Source: Novispirillum itersonii
GTDB taxonomy: Bacteria > Pseudomonadota > Alphaproteobacteria > Rhodospirillales > Rhodospirillaceae
Reading direction: 5' to 3'
DNA length: 64,000 nt
Assembly (NCBI RefSeq): GCF_014205675.1
Contig: NZ_JACIIX010000009.1
Span: 1-64,000, forward strand
This document shows, one piece after another, positions 26,674 through 34,279 of this stretch. Position numbers and translations under genes: made by a program. A model generated the notes under the pieces. It saw only the letters and a program-made list of their open reading frames with translations, was not told where the DNA came from and searched no databases. Each line of letters begins with the position of its first letter. Within the stretch, counting starts at the first letter, position 1.

Positions 26674-27023
26674 CTCTCTCGGTATTCCTTTGCCCGGAGG
26701 TTTTTTATCCGATCCCGCCCCGCGTGGGCAGGGGGATCAGGGTATCCGGTTACGGCGCGGCACAGATGCTGCGCACTATGTGGGGGCGGTGGCATCCTGC
26801 GCAAGTGTCTTGGCATCCGCCTTGACGCAGATCATACCGGTTCCAGATTTTACCCGCACGCCTTTCCTTTCTTTATGGCCTTGGGCCACTCTTTCCTTTC
26901 TTTGTGACCTCCGGCCCGGTTCTTCCTCTGGGCCGGTGCCGGATTTTACCCGCCCCCTTTCCTTTCTCGGGGGCGGGAGTATAGTCGCGGCGAAGAATCC
27001 CCCCACGCGCCGCCGGAGGCTCC
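26674..27023. promoter_or_regulatory. Divergent hemN/hyi intergenic region
   Basis: 350 bases with no gene. It contains two imperfect copies of a pyrimidine-rich motif (GATTTTACCCGC then CCTTTCCTTTCT, around 26846-26870 and 26941-26968) and the FNR-like box listed separately. It must hold the hemN and hyi promoters. The repeated motif is of unknown meaning. Confidence 0.45.
26822..26835. promoter_or_regulatory. Possible FNR/FixK-type site upstream of hemN
   Basis: TTGACGCAGATCAT matches 8 of the 10 defined positions of the consensus TTGAT-N4-ATCAA. Control of hemN by FNR/FixK is known in alphaproteobacteria. It is far (about 150 bases) from the hemN start, so this is only a candidate. Confidence 0.3.
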
Positions 27024-27815
27024 ATGCCGCGTTTTGCCGCCAATCTGTCTATGCTGTTCACCGACCTGCCGTTCCTCGACCGCTTCGCGGCGGCGGCACA
27101 GGCCGGGTTCAAGGGCTGCGAGATGCAGTTCCCCTATCTGGAACCGGCGGAAGTGGTGGGCGACAAGGCGGCGATGGCAGGCCTGAAAGTGGCGGCCTTC
27201 AACGCCCCGCCGGGCGACTGGGCCAAGGGCGAACGCGGCCTTGCCGCCGTGCCGGGCCGCGAGGATGAGTTTAAGGCCAACCTGGAGCTGGTGGTGAATT
27301 ACGCCGAGTTCCTCGACTGCACCACCGTCCACATCATGGCCGGGGTGGTGCCGGAAGAGCAGTGGGATGTGGCGCTGGACACCTATCTGAAGAACATCGC
27401 CTATGCCGCCGATGAACTGCACGCCGAAGGCCTGCATGTGGTGCTGGAAGCCATCAACCCGGTGGACATGCCGGGCTACTTCCTCAACCGCCCGGATGAC
27501 GCGGCGCGGGTGATCGAGGAACTGGACCGCCCCAACCTGCACCTGCTGTACGATATCTATCACGCGCAGATGACACAGGGGAACCTGACCGACTTCATCG
27601 AAGGCAACTTCGAAAAGATCCGCCACATCCAGATTGCCGGGGCCCCGGGGCGGCACGAGCCGGACCAGCTGGGCGAAATCAATTTCCGTTACCTGTTCGA
27701 TCTGCTCGACAGCTCCGGCTACGATGGCTGGGTCGGCTGCGAATACAAGCCGCGCATCAACACCACCGCCGGGCTGCGCTGGGCGAAGGAATGGCTTCAG
27801 CCGAAGGAAGGCTGA
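27024..27815 (+). CDS. hyi: Hydroxypyruvate isomerase family protein
   Basis: 263 residues, a TIM-barrel xylose-isomerase-like enzyme. The start MPRFAANLSMLFTDLPFLDRF and the motifs NAPPGDWAKGERGLAA, EAINPVDMPGYFL, YDIYHAQMTQGN and QIAGAPGRHEPD closely match E. coli Hyi, including predicted metal and substrate ligands (Glu in LEAIN, Asp/His in YDIYH, His in GRHE, Glu in GCEYKP). It interconverts hydroxypyruvate and tartronate semialdehyde, or acts on related ketotetronate phosphates (OtnI subgroup). No glyoxylate carboligase or tartronate semialdehyde reductase gene is adjacent. GGAGG precedes the ATG. Confidence 0.9.
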   Translation: MPRFAANLSMLFTDLPFLDRFAAAAQAGFKGCEMQFPYLEPAEVVGDKAAMAGLKVAAFNAPPGDWAKGERGLAAVPGREDEFKANLELVVNYAEFLDCTTVHIMAGVVPEEQWDVALDTYLKNIAYAADELHAEGLHVVLEAINPVDMPGYFLNRPDDAARVIEELDRPNLHLLYDIYHAQMTQGNLTDFIEGNFEKIRHIQIAGAPGRHEPDQLGEINFRYLFDLLDSSGYDGWVGCEYKPRINTTAGLRWAKEWLQPKEG

Positions 27816-27841
27816 GGCGGCGGAACCGGGGAGGCAGACCG

Positions 27842-29263
27842 ATGCGGACCGGGCGGATGAAGGCGGCGGTGGCGGCACTGGCCGGGCTGCTGCTGACATC
27901 CCCGTCCTTCGCTGCGGATCCAGCCCGACCGGTTCAGGTGCCAGTGCAGGTGACAGGCCAGCCCGGCGGCCCGCATCAGATCCTGCTCAACGGGCAGCCG
28001 TTCGGCCCGCCGGAGACCGAGGCGTGGAGCCTGTCGGTCGAGGGCGCCTATCCCGCCGGGCAGACTCCTGGCGCACAGGCCCCGAAATGGGTGGTGCTGG
28101 CCTATGGCGATGGCGGCAACGCCTGCGATGGCCTGTACCGGGTGCTGGATCTGGCGGCGGTGGTGCCGCTGCTCAGTCCGCCGGTCGGCACCTGCGGGGC
28201 CTATACCCTGCTGGCGACCGACCGCCAGCTGATCTTCGATTTTGACACCGAGGTCTGGGTTTACACCACCGCCTCCGGGTTCCAGCCGTTGCCGCCGCAG
28301 CCGCCGGAGGAACAGCTTCGGGCCGGGCTGGCCGCCTTTGACCGGGACGAGGATGATGCGGCGCTGCGCCTGCTGTGGCCGCTGCGGTTCTCCCCGCAGC
28401 CGGAGGCCGCCTATACGGTCGGCCTGATGGCCCAGTCCGGGCGGGGGATGGCAGCAGATCCGGCACAGGCGCAGGCGCTGTTCACACTGGCGGCGGAGCT
28501 GCATTTCGCCCCGGCACTGGTGCGGCTGGGCCAGATCAGCGCCGACCCGGTGGCGGCGGCCCGCTGGTTCCAGCTGGCGGCGGAGCAGGGGGAGGCCACC
28601 GGCCAGTATCTGCTGGGCAAAAGCCTGCTGGAAGGCTCCGGCGGGCGGAAGGATCCGGCCGCGGCACTGGCATGGCTGCTGCTGGCGGCGCAGGCCCTGC
28701 CGACGCCGGACCTGCGGCAGGCGGCCCAGACCGCCGCCGGACAGGCCGAGGCCGAAACCCCACCGGCACAGGCGGCGGTGATCCGGCGCGATCTGCCGCG
28801 CTGGCAGCCAAAAACAGCGCCGCTGTTCACCGGCCCGGCCGACCTGCGCGGCTGGGTCGGCAAACACCCACATGACCGGGTGCGCGGCCATATCCTGCTG
28901 GATGTGCCGGACCTGAAAGCCCGCCTGACCGCCGTGCTGGGGACAGAGGCGGTGGCGGCGCTGCGGCCGATGACGGTGGCGGAGCCGGTGGTGGACCAGA
29001 CCGGCTGGCTGCTGTTTGGCGGCTGCACCCCGCACGCCTGCAACACCGGCCATTTTGCCGCCGTGGTCAATCTGGTGTCCTACGATGTCTGGGCCTGCGC
29101 CCGGCTGGAAAACCCGGCGGCGGATACCGACACCCTGCTGTGGGGTGGCCCCGACCGCCCGGCCCAGCCCCGGCCCCAGCCGCCGGAGGAGGATGACCTG
29201 TGCGCCATGCCCACCGGTCCGGACGGGCTGAAAGCCTTCCTGAAAGCGGCGGAGGGAGCATAG
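27842..29263 (+). CDS. Periplasmic Sel1-repeat protein
   Basis: 473 residues from ATG 27842 (GGGGAGG upstream). A cleavable signal peptide (hydrophobic 8-21, likely cut after SFAAD) is followed by an N-terminal beta-like domain (residues ~25-155; VVLAYGDGGNACDGLYRVLD). Sel1-like TPR repeats follow at about 165-285 (AAYTVGLMAQSGRGMAADPA, YLLGKSLLEGSGGRKDPA). A C-terminal domain has two paired Cys (FGGCTPHACNTGHFAAVV). Sel1 repeats mediate protein-protein contacts in the envelope. It lies 26 bases after hyi and may be co-transcribed with it, though no functional link is evident. Confidence 0.8.
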   Translation: MRTGRMKAAVAALAGLLLTSPSFAADPARPVQVPVQVTGQPGGPHQILLNGQPFGPPETEAWSLSVEGAYPAGQTPGAQAPKWVVLAYGDGGNACDGLYRVLDLAAVVPLLSPPVGTCGAYTLLATDRQLIFDFDTEVWVYTTASGFQPLPPQPPEEQLRAGLAAFDRDEDDAALRLLWPLRFSPQPEAAYTVGLMAQSGRGMAADPAQAQALFTLAAELHFAPALVRLGQISADPVAAARWFQLAAEQGEATGQYLLGKSLLEGSGGRKDPAAALAWLLLAAQALPTPDLRQAAQTAAGQAEAETPPAQAAVIRRDLPRWQPKTAPLFTGPADLRGWVGKHPHDRVRGHILLDVPDLKARLTAVLGTEAVAALRPMTVAEPVVDQTGWLLFGGCTPHACNTGHFAAVVNLVSYDVWACARLENPAADTDTLLWGGPDRPAQPRPQPPEEDDLCAMPTGPDGLKAFLKAAEGA

Positions 29264-29313
29264 GGCGGGCGGCTTGCGTTCCTGAGCCGTCTTCCCCCCC
29301 CCACACACGACCG

Positions 29314-29650
29314 CTTCTGTGGGGCTTTGCCCCACGCCCCAGAAGGAGGCGCGGCCTCCTTCACCTCGTTTTGGGGGAAAACCGGCAGCAGTGCAGCCGT
29401 TCGGCTGTTTTTTGTTTGCAGGGCAAAGCCCTGCGGAAACAACAGGACTCATCTGCTGATGGGGTTTGCCAATGGCCCCAAGAAAGGGGATCCAAGGGCC
29501 AGTGGCCCCCAAGAAAGGGGATCCAAGGGCCAATGGCCCCCAAAAACGGGATCCAAGGGCCAATGGCCCTTGGTGGGTGTGGGCAAAGCCCACGGGGGGT
29601 GGGTGTGGGCAAAGCCCACGGGGGTGGGTGTGGGCAAAGCCCACGGGGGC
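29314..29650. repeat. Hairpin-string element B, copy 1 (expanded)
   Basis: Fills most of the 434-base gap between the Sel1 gene and the sulfotransferase gene. It shares order and sequence with 41921-42142: a segment with GGGGC-ttt-GCCCC and GAAGGAGG-cgcgg-CCTCCTTC, then GCAGGGC-aaa-GCCCTGC, then units of GGATCCAAGGGCCAATGGCC, then GTGGGC-aaa-GCCCAC. In this copy the 'GGGATCCAAGGGCCAATGGCC' type unit occurs three times and the 'GTGGGCAAAGCCCACGGGGG' type unit three times, against once each in copy 2. Long reading frames across it are repeat artefacts rather than genes. Confidence 0.85.
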
Positions 29651-29697
29651 GGATAGTATCGTCGGCCGAGAGCGGTTTCCGACAGTGGATATCAGGC

Positions 29698-30549
29698 ATG
29701 CAGGGACTTTACTGGCTGGCTTCCTATCCCCGCTCCGGCAATACGTGGCTGCGGCTGATGCTGGACAGTTATCAGCGCGGGGGCGGGGCGGTGGATATCA
29801 ATGCCCTGTCGTGGGCCAGTCAGATGTCTGGCCTGATGTACAGCCGGTCCTTTGCCGATGATGTGCTGGGGGTGTCGACGGGGGACCTGACCCCGGCGGA
29901 GGTTCTGGCCCTGCGCCCGACGGTGCTGCGGGCGGTGTGTGGGCGCGCGGCGGGGCCGGTGGCGCTGAAAACCCATGACATGCGCTTGAGACTGCCCGGC
30001 GGAGACTGGCTGCTTCCGGCGGATGTTACCCTCGGCGGGGTCTGTCTGGTCCGGGATCCCCGTGATGTAGCGCTGTCTCTGGCCCGGCTTCTGGACTGCC
30101 CGGTGGAGAGGGCGATTGCGGTGATGGCGGAGCCGGGGCACCGGCGCGGGGCGTCGGTGCGGCGGCAGGGCGGGCAACTGGTGACCCTGCTGGGCAGCTG
30201 GAGTGAGCATGTCGCCAGCTGGCTTGATCCGCATCCGTTTGCCGTCGCCGTGATCCGGTATGAAGACATGCGGCGGGATCCTGCCACCGCGCTGGGCACG
30301 CTCCTGCCGCATCTGGGGTATCCGGTTGATCCCGGCAGGGTGGCGGCGGCGGTGGCGGAAACGGCGCTGGAGACCCTGCGCCGGCAGGAGGCTGAAAACG
30401 GCTTTAGCGAAAATCTCAGCCGGAACCGCTTTTTCGGGGCCGGGGCCGTCGGCGGCTGGCGCTCCGGCCTCACCGCCGTGCAGGCGGATCGCATCTGCCG
30501 CGATCACGGGGCGGTCATGCGGCGGCTGGGCTATCTCGATGGCCCGTGA
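29698..30549 (+). CDS. Sulfotransferase of the RiPP cluster
   Basis: 283 residues, a PAPS-dependent sulfotransferase. The 5'-phosphosulfate loop is YPRSGNTWLR (10-19), KTHD (91-94) is at the usual catalytic His position, and the 3'-phosphate motif is VRDPRDVALSLAR (118-130). A later RYEDMRRDP matches the family. The C-terminal SENLSRNRFFGAGAVGGWRS resembles the PAPS-binding 'RKG..G.W' loop. It ends 12 bases from the end of the convergent cyclase gene, so it is physically part of the RiPP cluster. The inferred role is sulfation of Tyr, Ser or Thr in the product. ATG 29698 is used, as the upstream frame is repeat DNA. Confidence 0.8.
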   Translation: MQGLYWLASYPRSGNTWLRLMLDSYQRGGGAVDINALSWASQMSGLMYSRSFADDVLGVSTGDLTPAEVLALRPTVLRAVCGRAAGPVALKTHDMRLRLPGGDWLLPADVTLGGVCLVRDPRDVALSLARLLDCPVERAIAVMAEPGHRRGASVRRQGGQLVTLLGSWSEHVASWLDPHPFAVAVIRYEDMRRDPATALGTLLPHLGYPVDPGRVAAAVAETALETLRRQEAENGFSENLSRNRFFGAGAVGGWRSGLTAVQADRICRDHGAVMRRLGYLDGP

Positions 30550-30561
30550 CCGGGGCGGCCC

Positions 30562-32505
30562 TTATCCGTTGCTGCCGGATGCCCAGCGGACAAAACGCCC
30601 GATCTGGATGGCGTTGGTGAAGTAAAAGCCGTGCGACAGCCGCATGGTGGCATGGGGGGGGCCGGTTGCGGGCCAGTCCGCCAGCATCTGCCGCATGCGG
30701 GGCAGGTCCAGCATATCAGCGAGCAGGGGGGTGTGGCTGAAGGAGTCAAGATCCGCCGCGAACTCGGCAAGCTGCCGGGTCTGGCGGTGGTTCCAGTCCA
30801 CCCGCTGCTGTCCGGCCAGCGTCTCCCGGGTGATGGAGGCGGGAACCCCCTGCCGTTCCAGCAGCCGCCGGGCCAGACTGCGGGGCCGCCCGTCAAGCAG
30901 GAACTGCTGGCGCGGCAGGGCGAGCATGAACTCCAGCAGATCGCGGTCGGCGTAGATATCCCGGATCTCGAGTCCGTGGATCCGCTCCAGCGCATGGGTG
31001 TTCGGCAGGGCCATGGCCCGCCGTTTCAGCAGGAAGTGAAGGATCTGTTCCCGCGATCCTCTGCCGCGTTCCTGAAGGGCCTGCTCGGCGTTGTCGGCCA
31101 GATACCCGGCAAGGCCGATCCGGTCCAGCCAGCCGGGGCGGAACAGCGGTCCGGCGGTCAGCGGCGGCGGCATCCGCCGCCAGCGGCGCTGACGGTAATA
31201 CAGGCTGTCCGGCAGAAGCGGGGCGATGACGGTCTGCCGCAGGGTCGGCAAAAAGGCTTTTCCCTGATACCGGGCGCTTTGCCACAGCAGCCGCAGCGCG
31301 GTCAGGGGGTGGCCCTCCCGCATCAGGTCGGCACCGCAGAGGTGACCGTCGTAACTGAGGGAGAAGTTACCGCTCTGCCCGGTCAGGGCCACATCGTGCC
31401 CGGCCTGCCGCATCCGCCGGTAGGCGATATCCAGCCACCCGATCTGACTGGCAATGATGCAGGGCAGGCCGGTGGCCATGAACAGGTGGGCCGGGGTGGT
31501 TTCCAGCGGAGACGGGGCATCGTCGCTGCACAGGGTGACCGACAGGGCGGGCCTCTGCGCCGCCAGATCCTGCATCTTCGGGGTTTCATCGGCGTACCAG
31601 CCGGGGGCGGCCTGCACCGCCAGCCCCGGCGGCGGGACGATGGTATAGGCCCGGACCCGGTCGTCCCCGGCCAGCCGGAGGGCCGAGGTCAGGACGGCGG
31701 AACTGTCCAGCCCGCCGCTGGCCAGAAAGGCCGGGGCGCGGGCGTGGTGCAGACGGCGGGCGACGGCGCGGTCCAGAAGTTCCTCCGCCGCATCCAGATA
31801 GGCACCGTCATCGGCCAGATGCAGGCGGCGTGACAGGTCCGGCTGCCACAGGGCGGTGGTCCGGTGCCCGTCCGGGCTGACGGTCAGCCTGTTGCCGGGG
31901 ATGACCTGATGGATCTCCCGGTACACGGTGCGCGCCGGGTCCCCGGTCATGGCCGCCAGACGGGCCGTCAGATGCAGGGGATCAAGATCCCGGCAGACAT
32001 CGGGCAGACGGAGCAGACCGGCTGCGGTTGTTGAGAAGTGGAAGACCCCGCCGCTGCGGCTCCAGTACAGCAGGCGGCTGCCCATCGGGGCCACCGCCAG
32101 ATGCAGCCTGCGCTGCCCGGGGTTCCAGTACGACAGGGCATAATCCCCGGCCAGATCCCCCAGCCGGTCGAGGCCGTGGCGGGTGATCCAGCGGGCTGTC
32201 AGCCGGGCATCCGGCCATGCCGGATCCCCGTCCAGCGCGCGGGCCAGAGCCTCGCGTTCAAACAGGAAGCCGCTGAACAGCGTGATGTGACCCGCCGGAC
32301 CGCAGTCGGCGGCGCCAGATCCGCCAGATCCCTTAGGCGCAGAGCGTCTGCCGGGGTGCGGCGCCGCCAGAAAACCGGCGTGGAGGCCGGGCAGGGCCAC
32401 CGCCCCGTCCTGCCGGGAAGACGTGTAGAACCGCTCCCGCAGCCACGGGCTGAGAGGCTCCGCCCCGAAGGAGACCGAGCCTGTCAGGTCAGTCAGGCAT
32501 CCCAT
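30562..32505 (-). CDS. Lasso-type cyclase (asparagine synthetase B homolog)
   Basis: 647 residues. An N-terminal glutamine-amidotransferase-like domain (about 1-200; ITLFSGFLFEREALARALDG, LGDLAGDYALSYWNPGQRRL) is followed by an ATP-pyrophosphatase synthetase domain with PP-loop SGGLDSSA (263-270), GQSGNFSLSYDG and EIRDIYADRDLLEFMLALP. The N-terminus is MGC rather than the MC of true asparagine synthetases, so glutaminase activity is doubtful, as in lasso cyclases. Those enzymes adenylate an Asp/Glu side chain of a precursor and join it to the core's N-terminal amine. It lies 29 bases downstream of the precursor gene and reads in the same direction. Confidence 0.85.
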   Translation of the reverse strand: MGCLTDLTGSVSFGAEPLSPWLRERFYTSSRQDGAVALPGLHAGFLAAPHPGRRSAPKGSGGSGAADCGPAGHITLFSGFLFEREALARALDGDPAWPDARLTARWITRHGLDRLGDLAGDYALSYWNPGQRRLHLAVAPMGSRLLYWSRSGGVFHFSTTAAGLLRLPDVCRDLDPLHLTARLAAMTGDPARTVYREIHQVIPGNRLTVSPDGHRTTALWQPDLSRRLHLADDGAYLDAAEELLDRAVARRLHHARAPAFLASGGLDSSAVLTSALRLAGDDRVRAYTIVPPPGLAVQAAPGWYADETPKMQDLAAQRPALSVTLCSDDAPSPLETTPAHLFMATGLPCIIASQIGWLDIAYRRMRQAGHDVALTGQSGNFSLSYDGHLCGADLMREGHPLTALRLLWQSARYQGKAFLPTLRQTVIAPLLPDSLYYRQRRWRRMPPPLTAGPLFRPGWLDRIGLAGYLADNAEQALQERGRGSREQILHFLLKRRAMALPNTHALERIHGLEIRDIYADRDLLEFMLALPRQQFLLDGRPRSLARRLLERQGVPASITRETLAGQQRVDWNHRQTRQLAEFAADLDSFSHTPLLADMLDLPRMRQMLADWPATGPPHATMRLSHGFYFTNAIQIGRFVRWASGSNG

Positions 32506-32534
32506 CTGGCCCGGATCCGTGCCGGACGCCTGCC

Positions 32535-32708
32535 TTACGACAGCGTATAGGTCCCGGAGCCATCATCACCGGCGGAGATGTTTCCTTCGGTCAGATGCTT
32601 CACCGCCGAGGTGCTGACGGTGGACAGCGGGGTAACCCATTCCTTTTTGGGACAGGGCACCGGAGCAGAGGGCAGGGACCCGGGAGTGTCTGTTTTGAGA
32701 TCTGTCAT
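32535..32708 (-). CDS. Predicted lasso-type RiPP precursor peptide
   Basis: 57 residues from ATG 32708 to TAA. The leader (1-41) contains Trp24 and Pro27-Leu28, which fit the RRE-binding (Y/W)xxP(x)L motif, and ends LTE with Thr40 at -2, the position conserved in lasso leaders. The predicted core (42-57) is GNISAGDDGSGTYTLS: Gly1, Asp7 and Asp8 suited to a 7- or 8-residue macrolactam, one Tyr, and a C-terminal Ser like the residue phosphorylated in paeninodin. It lies directly upstream of the cyclase and downstream of the kinase, with a 120-base AT-rich region in front that probably holds a promoter. The core boundary is inferred. Confidence 0.75.
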   Translation of the reverse strand: MTDLKTDTPGSLPSAPVPCPKKEWVTPLSTVSTSAVKHLTEGNISAGDDGSGTYTLS

Positions 32709-32828
32709 AAGTTTGGCATCCCGATGATTGCTGCGCAGAAAAATAGCTTAATATTTTAGGGGAATTCTTGATAGGGGCTCCCTGCACGCAGTAAACCCCG
32801 ATTGATCTTTCTGGACCCCGGCGGCGGC

Positions 32829-33788
32829 CTATCCATCCGGATGCTGTTTCCGGATCAGCCCGGTCACGGCGTCGGCCAGCTCCGGCAGGTCCTCCAGCGT
32901 GTCGGTCCGGTCCAGCTGAAAGACCGGGGCTGTCCGGGCCAGTGCCGCCAGCCCCAGCAGCATGCGGGGCTGATATCCAAGGGCGATGCCCAGACGGGGC
33001 CGGTGGACCATTTCATGGTTCAGGGCCTCTGCCCCGTGCAGGCGGCGGAGGCCTGCCTGCTCTGCCCGCGTGGTCCGGCTGAGAAGGACGGCGGCCCCCG
33101 GTGTCAGGGCCTCGGCGGTGGCCGCGACCGGGATCCTGAATTTCTCCAGCCCGTCCCGGACCGGCAGCAGGCCATCGGTGCGGATGTTCAGGTGGCTGGC
33201 ACTCTCCTGCCAGAGCTTCAGGTGCGGGGTACAGGGCAGAATCAGCGGCGCATCGGGACGGGAGACGTCCAGCGCGCAAAGGTCGTCGGACAGCAGGGGG
33301 TGCCCGCGGGCCACCAGCACGGCGGCCAGCGTTGATTTGCCGATCCCGGACGGGCCGGTCAGCAGCAGGGCCTGTCCGTCCACCTCAACCGCGCTGGCAT
33401 GCAGTGGCAGAAGCCCCCGGCGGAAACACAGGACGGCGAGGACCGTGCCAAACAGAAACAGCCGGATTTCCGGAGATTCCGGCAACACGCCGGGGGCCGG
33501 TTCCACCGTCACCGCACTGCCGCCGTCGACGCGGTAAACCGCCACCCCGGGCATATCAAACCGCAGGGCGGTTTCCGTGAAGGTGATCAGTGGGCCGACC
33601 TGCCGCGTATCCCCGTTCAGGGGAGGAACCTGCCCGGTGCGGATCAGGACATCGGCGGGCCGGTCCGGCCCGCTCCAGCAGCGGAGTTCCGGCAGGGGGA
33701 TCTCTGAGGAGACGCACCATCCGAACAGACTGTACAGGCCGCCGGAAAGGCAGGCCCCCGCAGAAAACGGCTGTAATTGTGTGGGCAT
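32829..33788 (-). CDS. HprK-like kinase of the RiPP cluster
   Basis: 319 residues. The N-terminal region (YSLFGWCVSSEIPLPEL at about 19-35) is typical of HprK-related proteins in PqqD-linked peptide clusters. The C-terminal half is an HPr-kinase-like P-loop domain: LLPLHASAVEVDGQ (127-140), Walker A GPSGIGKST (145-153) and SDDLCALD (167-174). Relatives in paeninodin-type lasso clusters phosphorylate the C-terminal Ser of the peptide. The predicted core here also ends in Ser. It is transcribed toward the precursor and divergently from the PqqD gene, over a 92-base AT-rich interval. HPr phosphorylation is unlikely, since no PTS gene is nearby. Confidence 0.85.
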   Translation of the reverse strand: MPTQLQPFSAGACLSGGLYSLFGWCVSSEIPLPELRCWSGPDRPADVLIRTGQVPPLNGDTRQVGPLITFTETALRFDMPGVAVYRVDGGSAVTVEPAPGVLPESPEIRLFLFGTVLAVLCFRRGLLPLHASAVEVDGQALLLTGPSGIGKSTLAAVLVARGHPLLSDDLCALDVSRPDAPLILPCTPHLKLWQESASHLNIRTDGLLPVRDGLEKFRIPVAATAEALTPGAAVLLSRTTRAEQAGLRRLHGAEALNHEMVHRPRLGIALGYQPRMLLGLAALARTAPVFQLDRTDTLEDLPELADAVTGLIRKQHPDG

Positions 33789-33880
33789 GGCAGGGACAGT
33801 TCAGCGTTGACGCCTGAGCCATATAGGCTGAATATAAATATATTGGAATAAAAATATTAAATAATGTGAGGTTATGGGGC

Positions 33881-34156
33881 ATGCCCGATAAAATGAATTT
33901 CGTTTGTCATGATGCAAATATTGTTTTTACCGACATTGGAGATCAGATGGTTGTCCTAAACGCAAAGGAGGGGAAGTATTACTCCCTTGTGCTGAGTGGA
34001 CGCGATCTGTGGGAGCGGCTGGCTGAACCGGTTCAGGTGTCGGCCCTGTGTGCGGATCTGGCCGCTGTCTATGCCGCTGATCCTCAGGACATTGAGCGGG
34101 AAACTCTGGAGTTTCTGGCCTATCTGCACAGTGCAGGATTGATCCGCGTGTGCTGA
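33881..34156 (+). CDS. PqqD-like RiPP recognition element (lasso B1-type)
   Basis: 91 residues from ATG 33881 (GAGG upstream; GTG 33866 is the alternative). It has the PqqD fold pattern: beta strands around DANIVFTDIGDQMVVLNAKE, the signature GKYYSLVLSGRDLWERL, then helices with VSALCADLAAVYAADPQDIE and EFLAYLHSAGLI. PqqD-like proteins bind RiPP leaders and present the core to modifying enzymes. The standalone form matches lasso B1. The usual partner, a B2 transglutaminase-like leader peptidase, is not encoded in the adjoining 4 kb. Codon use is more AT-rich at its start than in the flanking genes. Confidence 0.85.
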   Translation: MPDKMNFVCHDANIVFTDIGDQMVVLNAKEGKYYSLVLSGRDLWERLAEPVQVSALCADLAAVYAADPQDIERETLEFLAYLHSAGLIRVC

Positions 34157-34190
34157 TCGGAGTTCAGGGGGAGGGCTGTCCTGTCGCCAC

Positions 34191-34279
34191 CCTTTTAAGG
34201 CGCTGCCGTGCCGCAGCTAGTCTTTTAGGGCGCTGCCGTGCCGCAGCTAGTCTTTTAAAACGCTGCCGTGCCGCAGCTC
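34191..34279. repeat. 30-bp tandem repeat duplicating the 3' end of the lysR gene
   Basis: The unit CGCTGCCGTGCCGCAGCTAG + TCTTTTAGGG occurs at 34201-34230 and 34231-34260, with partial units on both sides. On the minus strand each unit spells LRHGS(V/A)LKD and a TAG stop. The first is the real gene end, and the next repeats the same codons and stop in frame, because the unit is exactly ten codons. Confidence 0.9.

Noticed and set aside
27797-29644. A long minus-strand frame running through element B into the Sel1 gene
   Set aside because: Its N-terminal part (repeating GPLALGS / GFAHTHP motifs) is the repeat read in one frame and the rest is antisense to the Sel1 gene.
29314-29650. Insertion sequence or MITE with terminal inverted repeats
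   Set aside because: No terminal inverted repeats or target-site duplication could be seen; only internal hairpins.
32566-32787. 73-codon minus-strand frame overlapping the RiPP precursor
   Set aside because: It lacks leader/core logic and overlaps the much better precursor frame at 32535-32708.
34191-34279. CRISPR or integron attC-like repeats
   Set aside because: Direct 30-bp repeats without spacers, derived from the lysR end.
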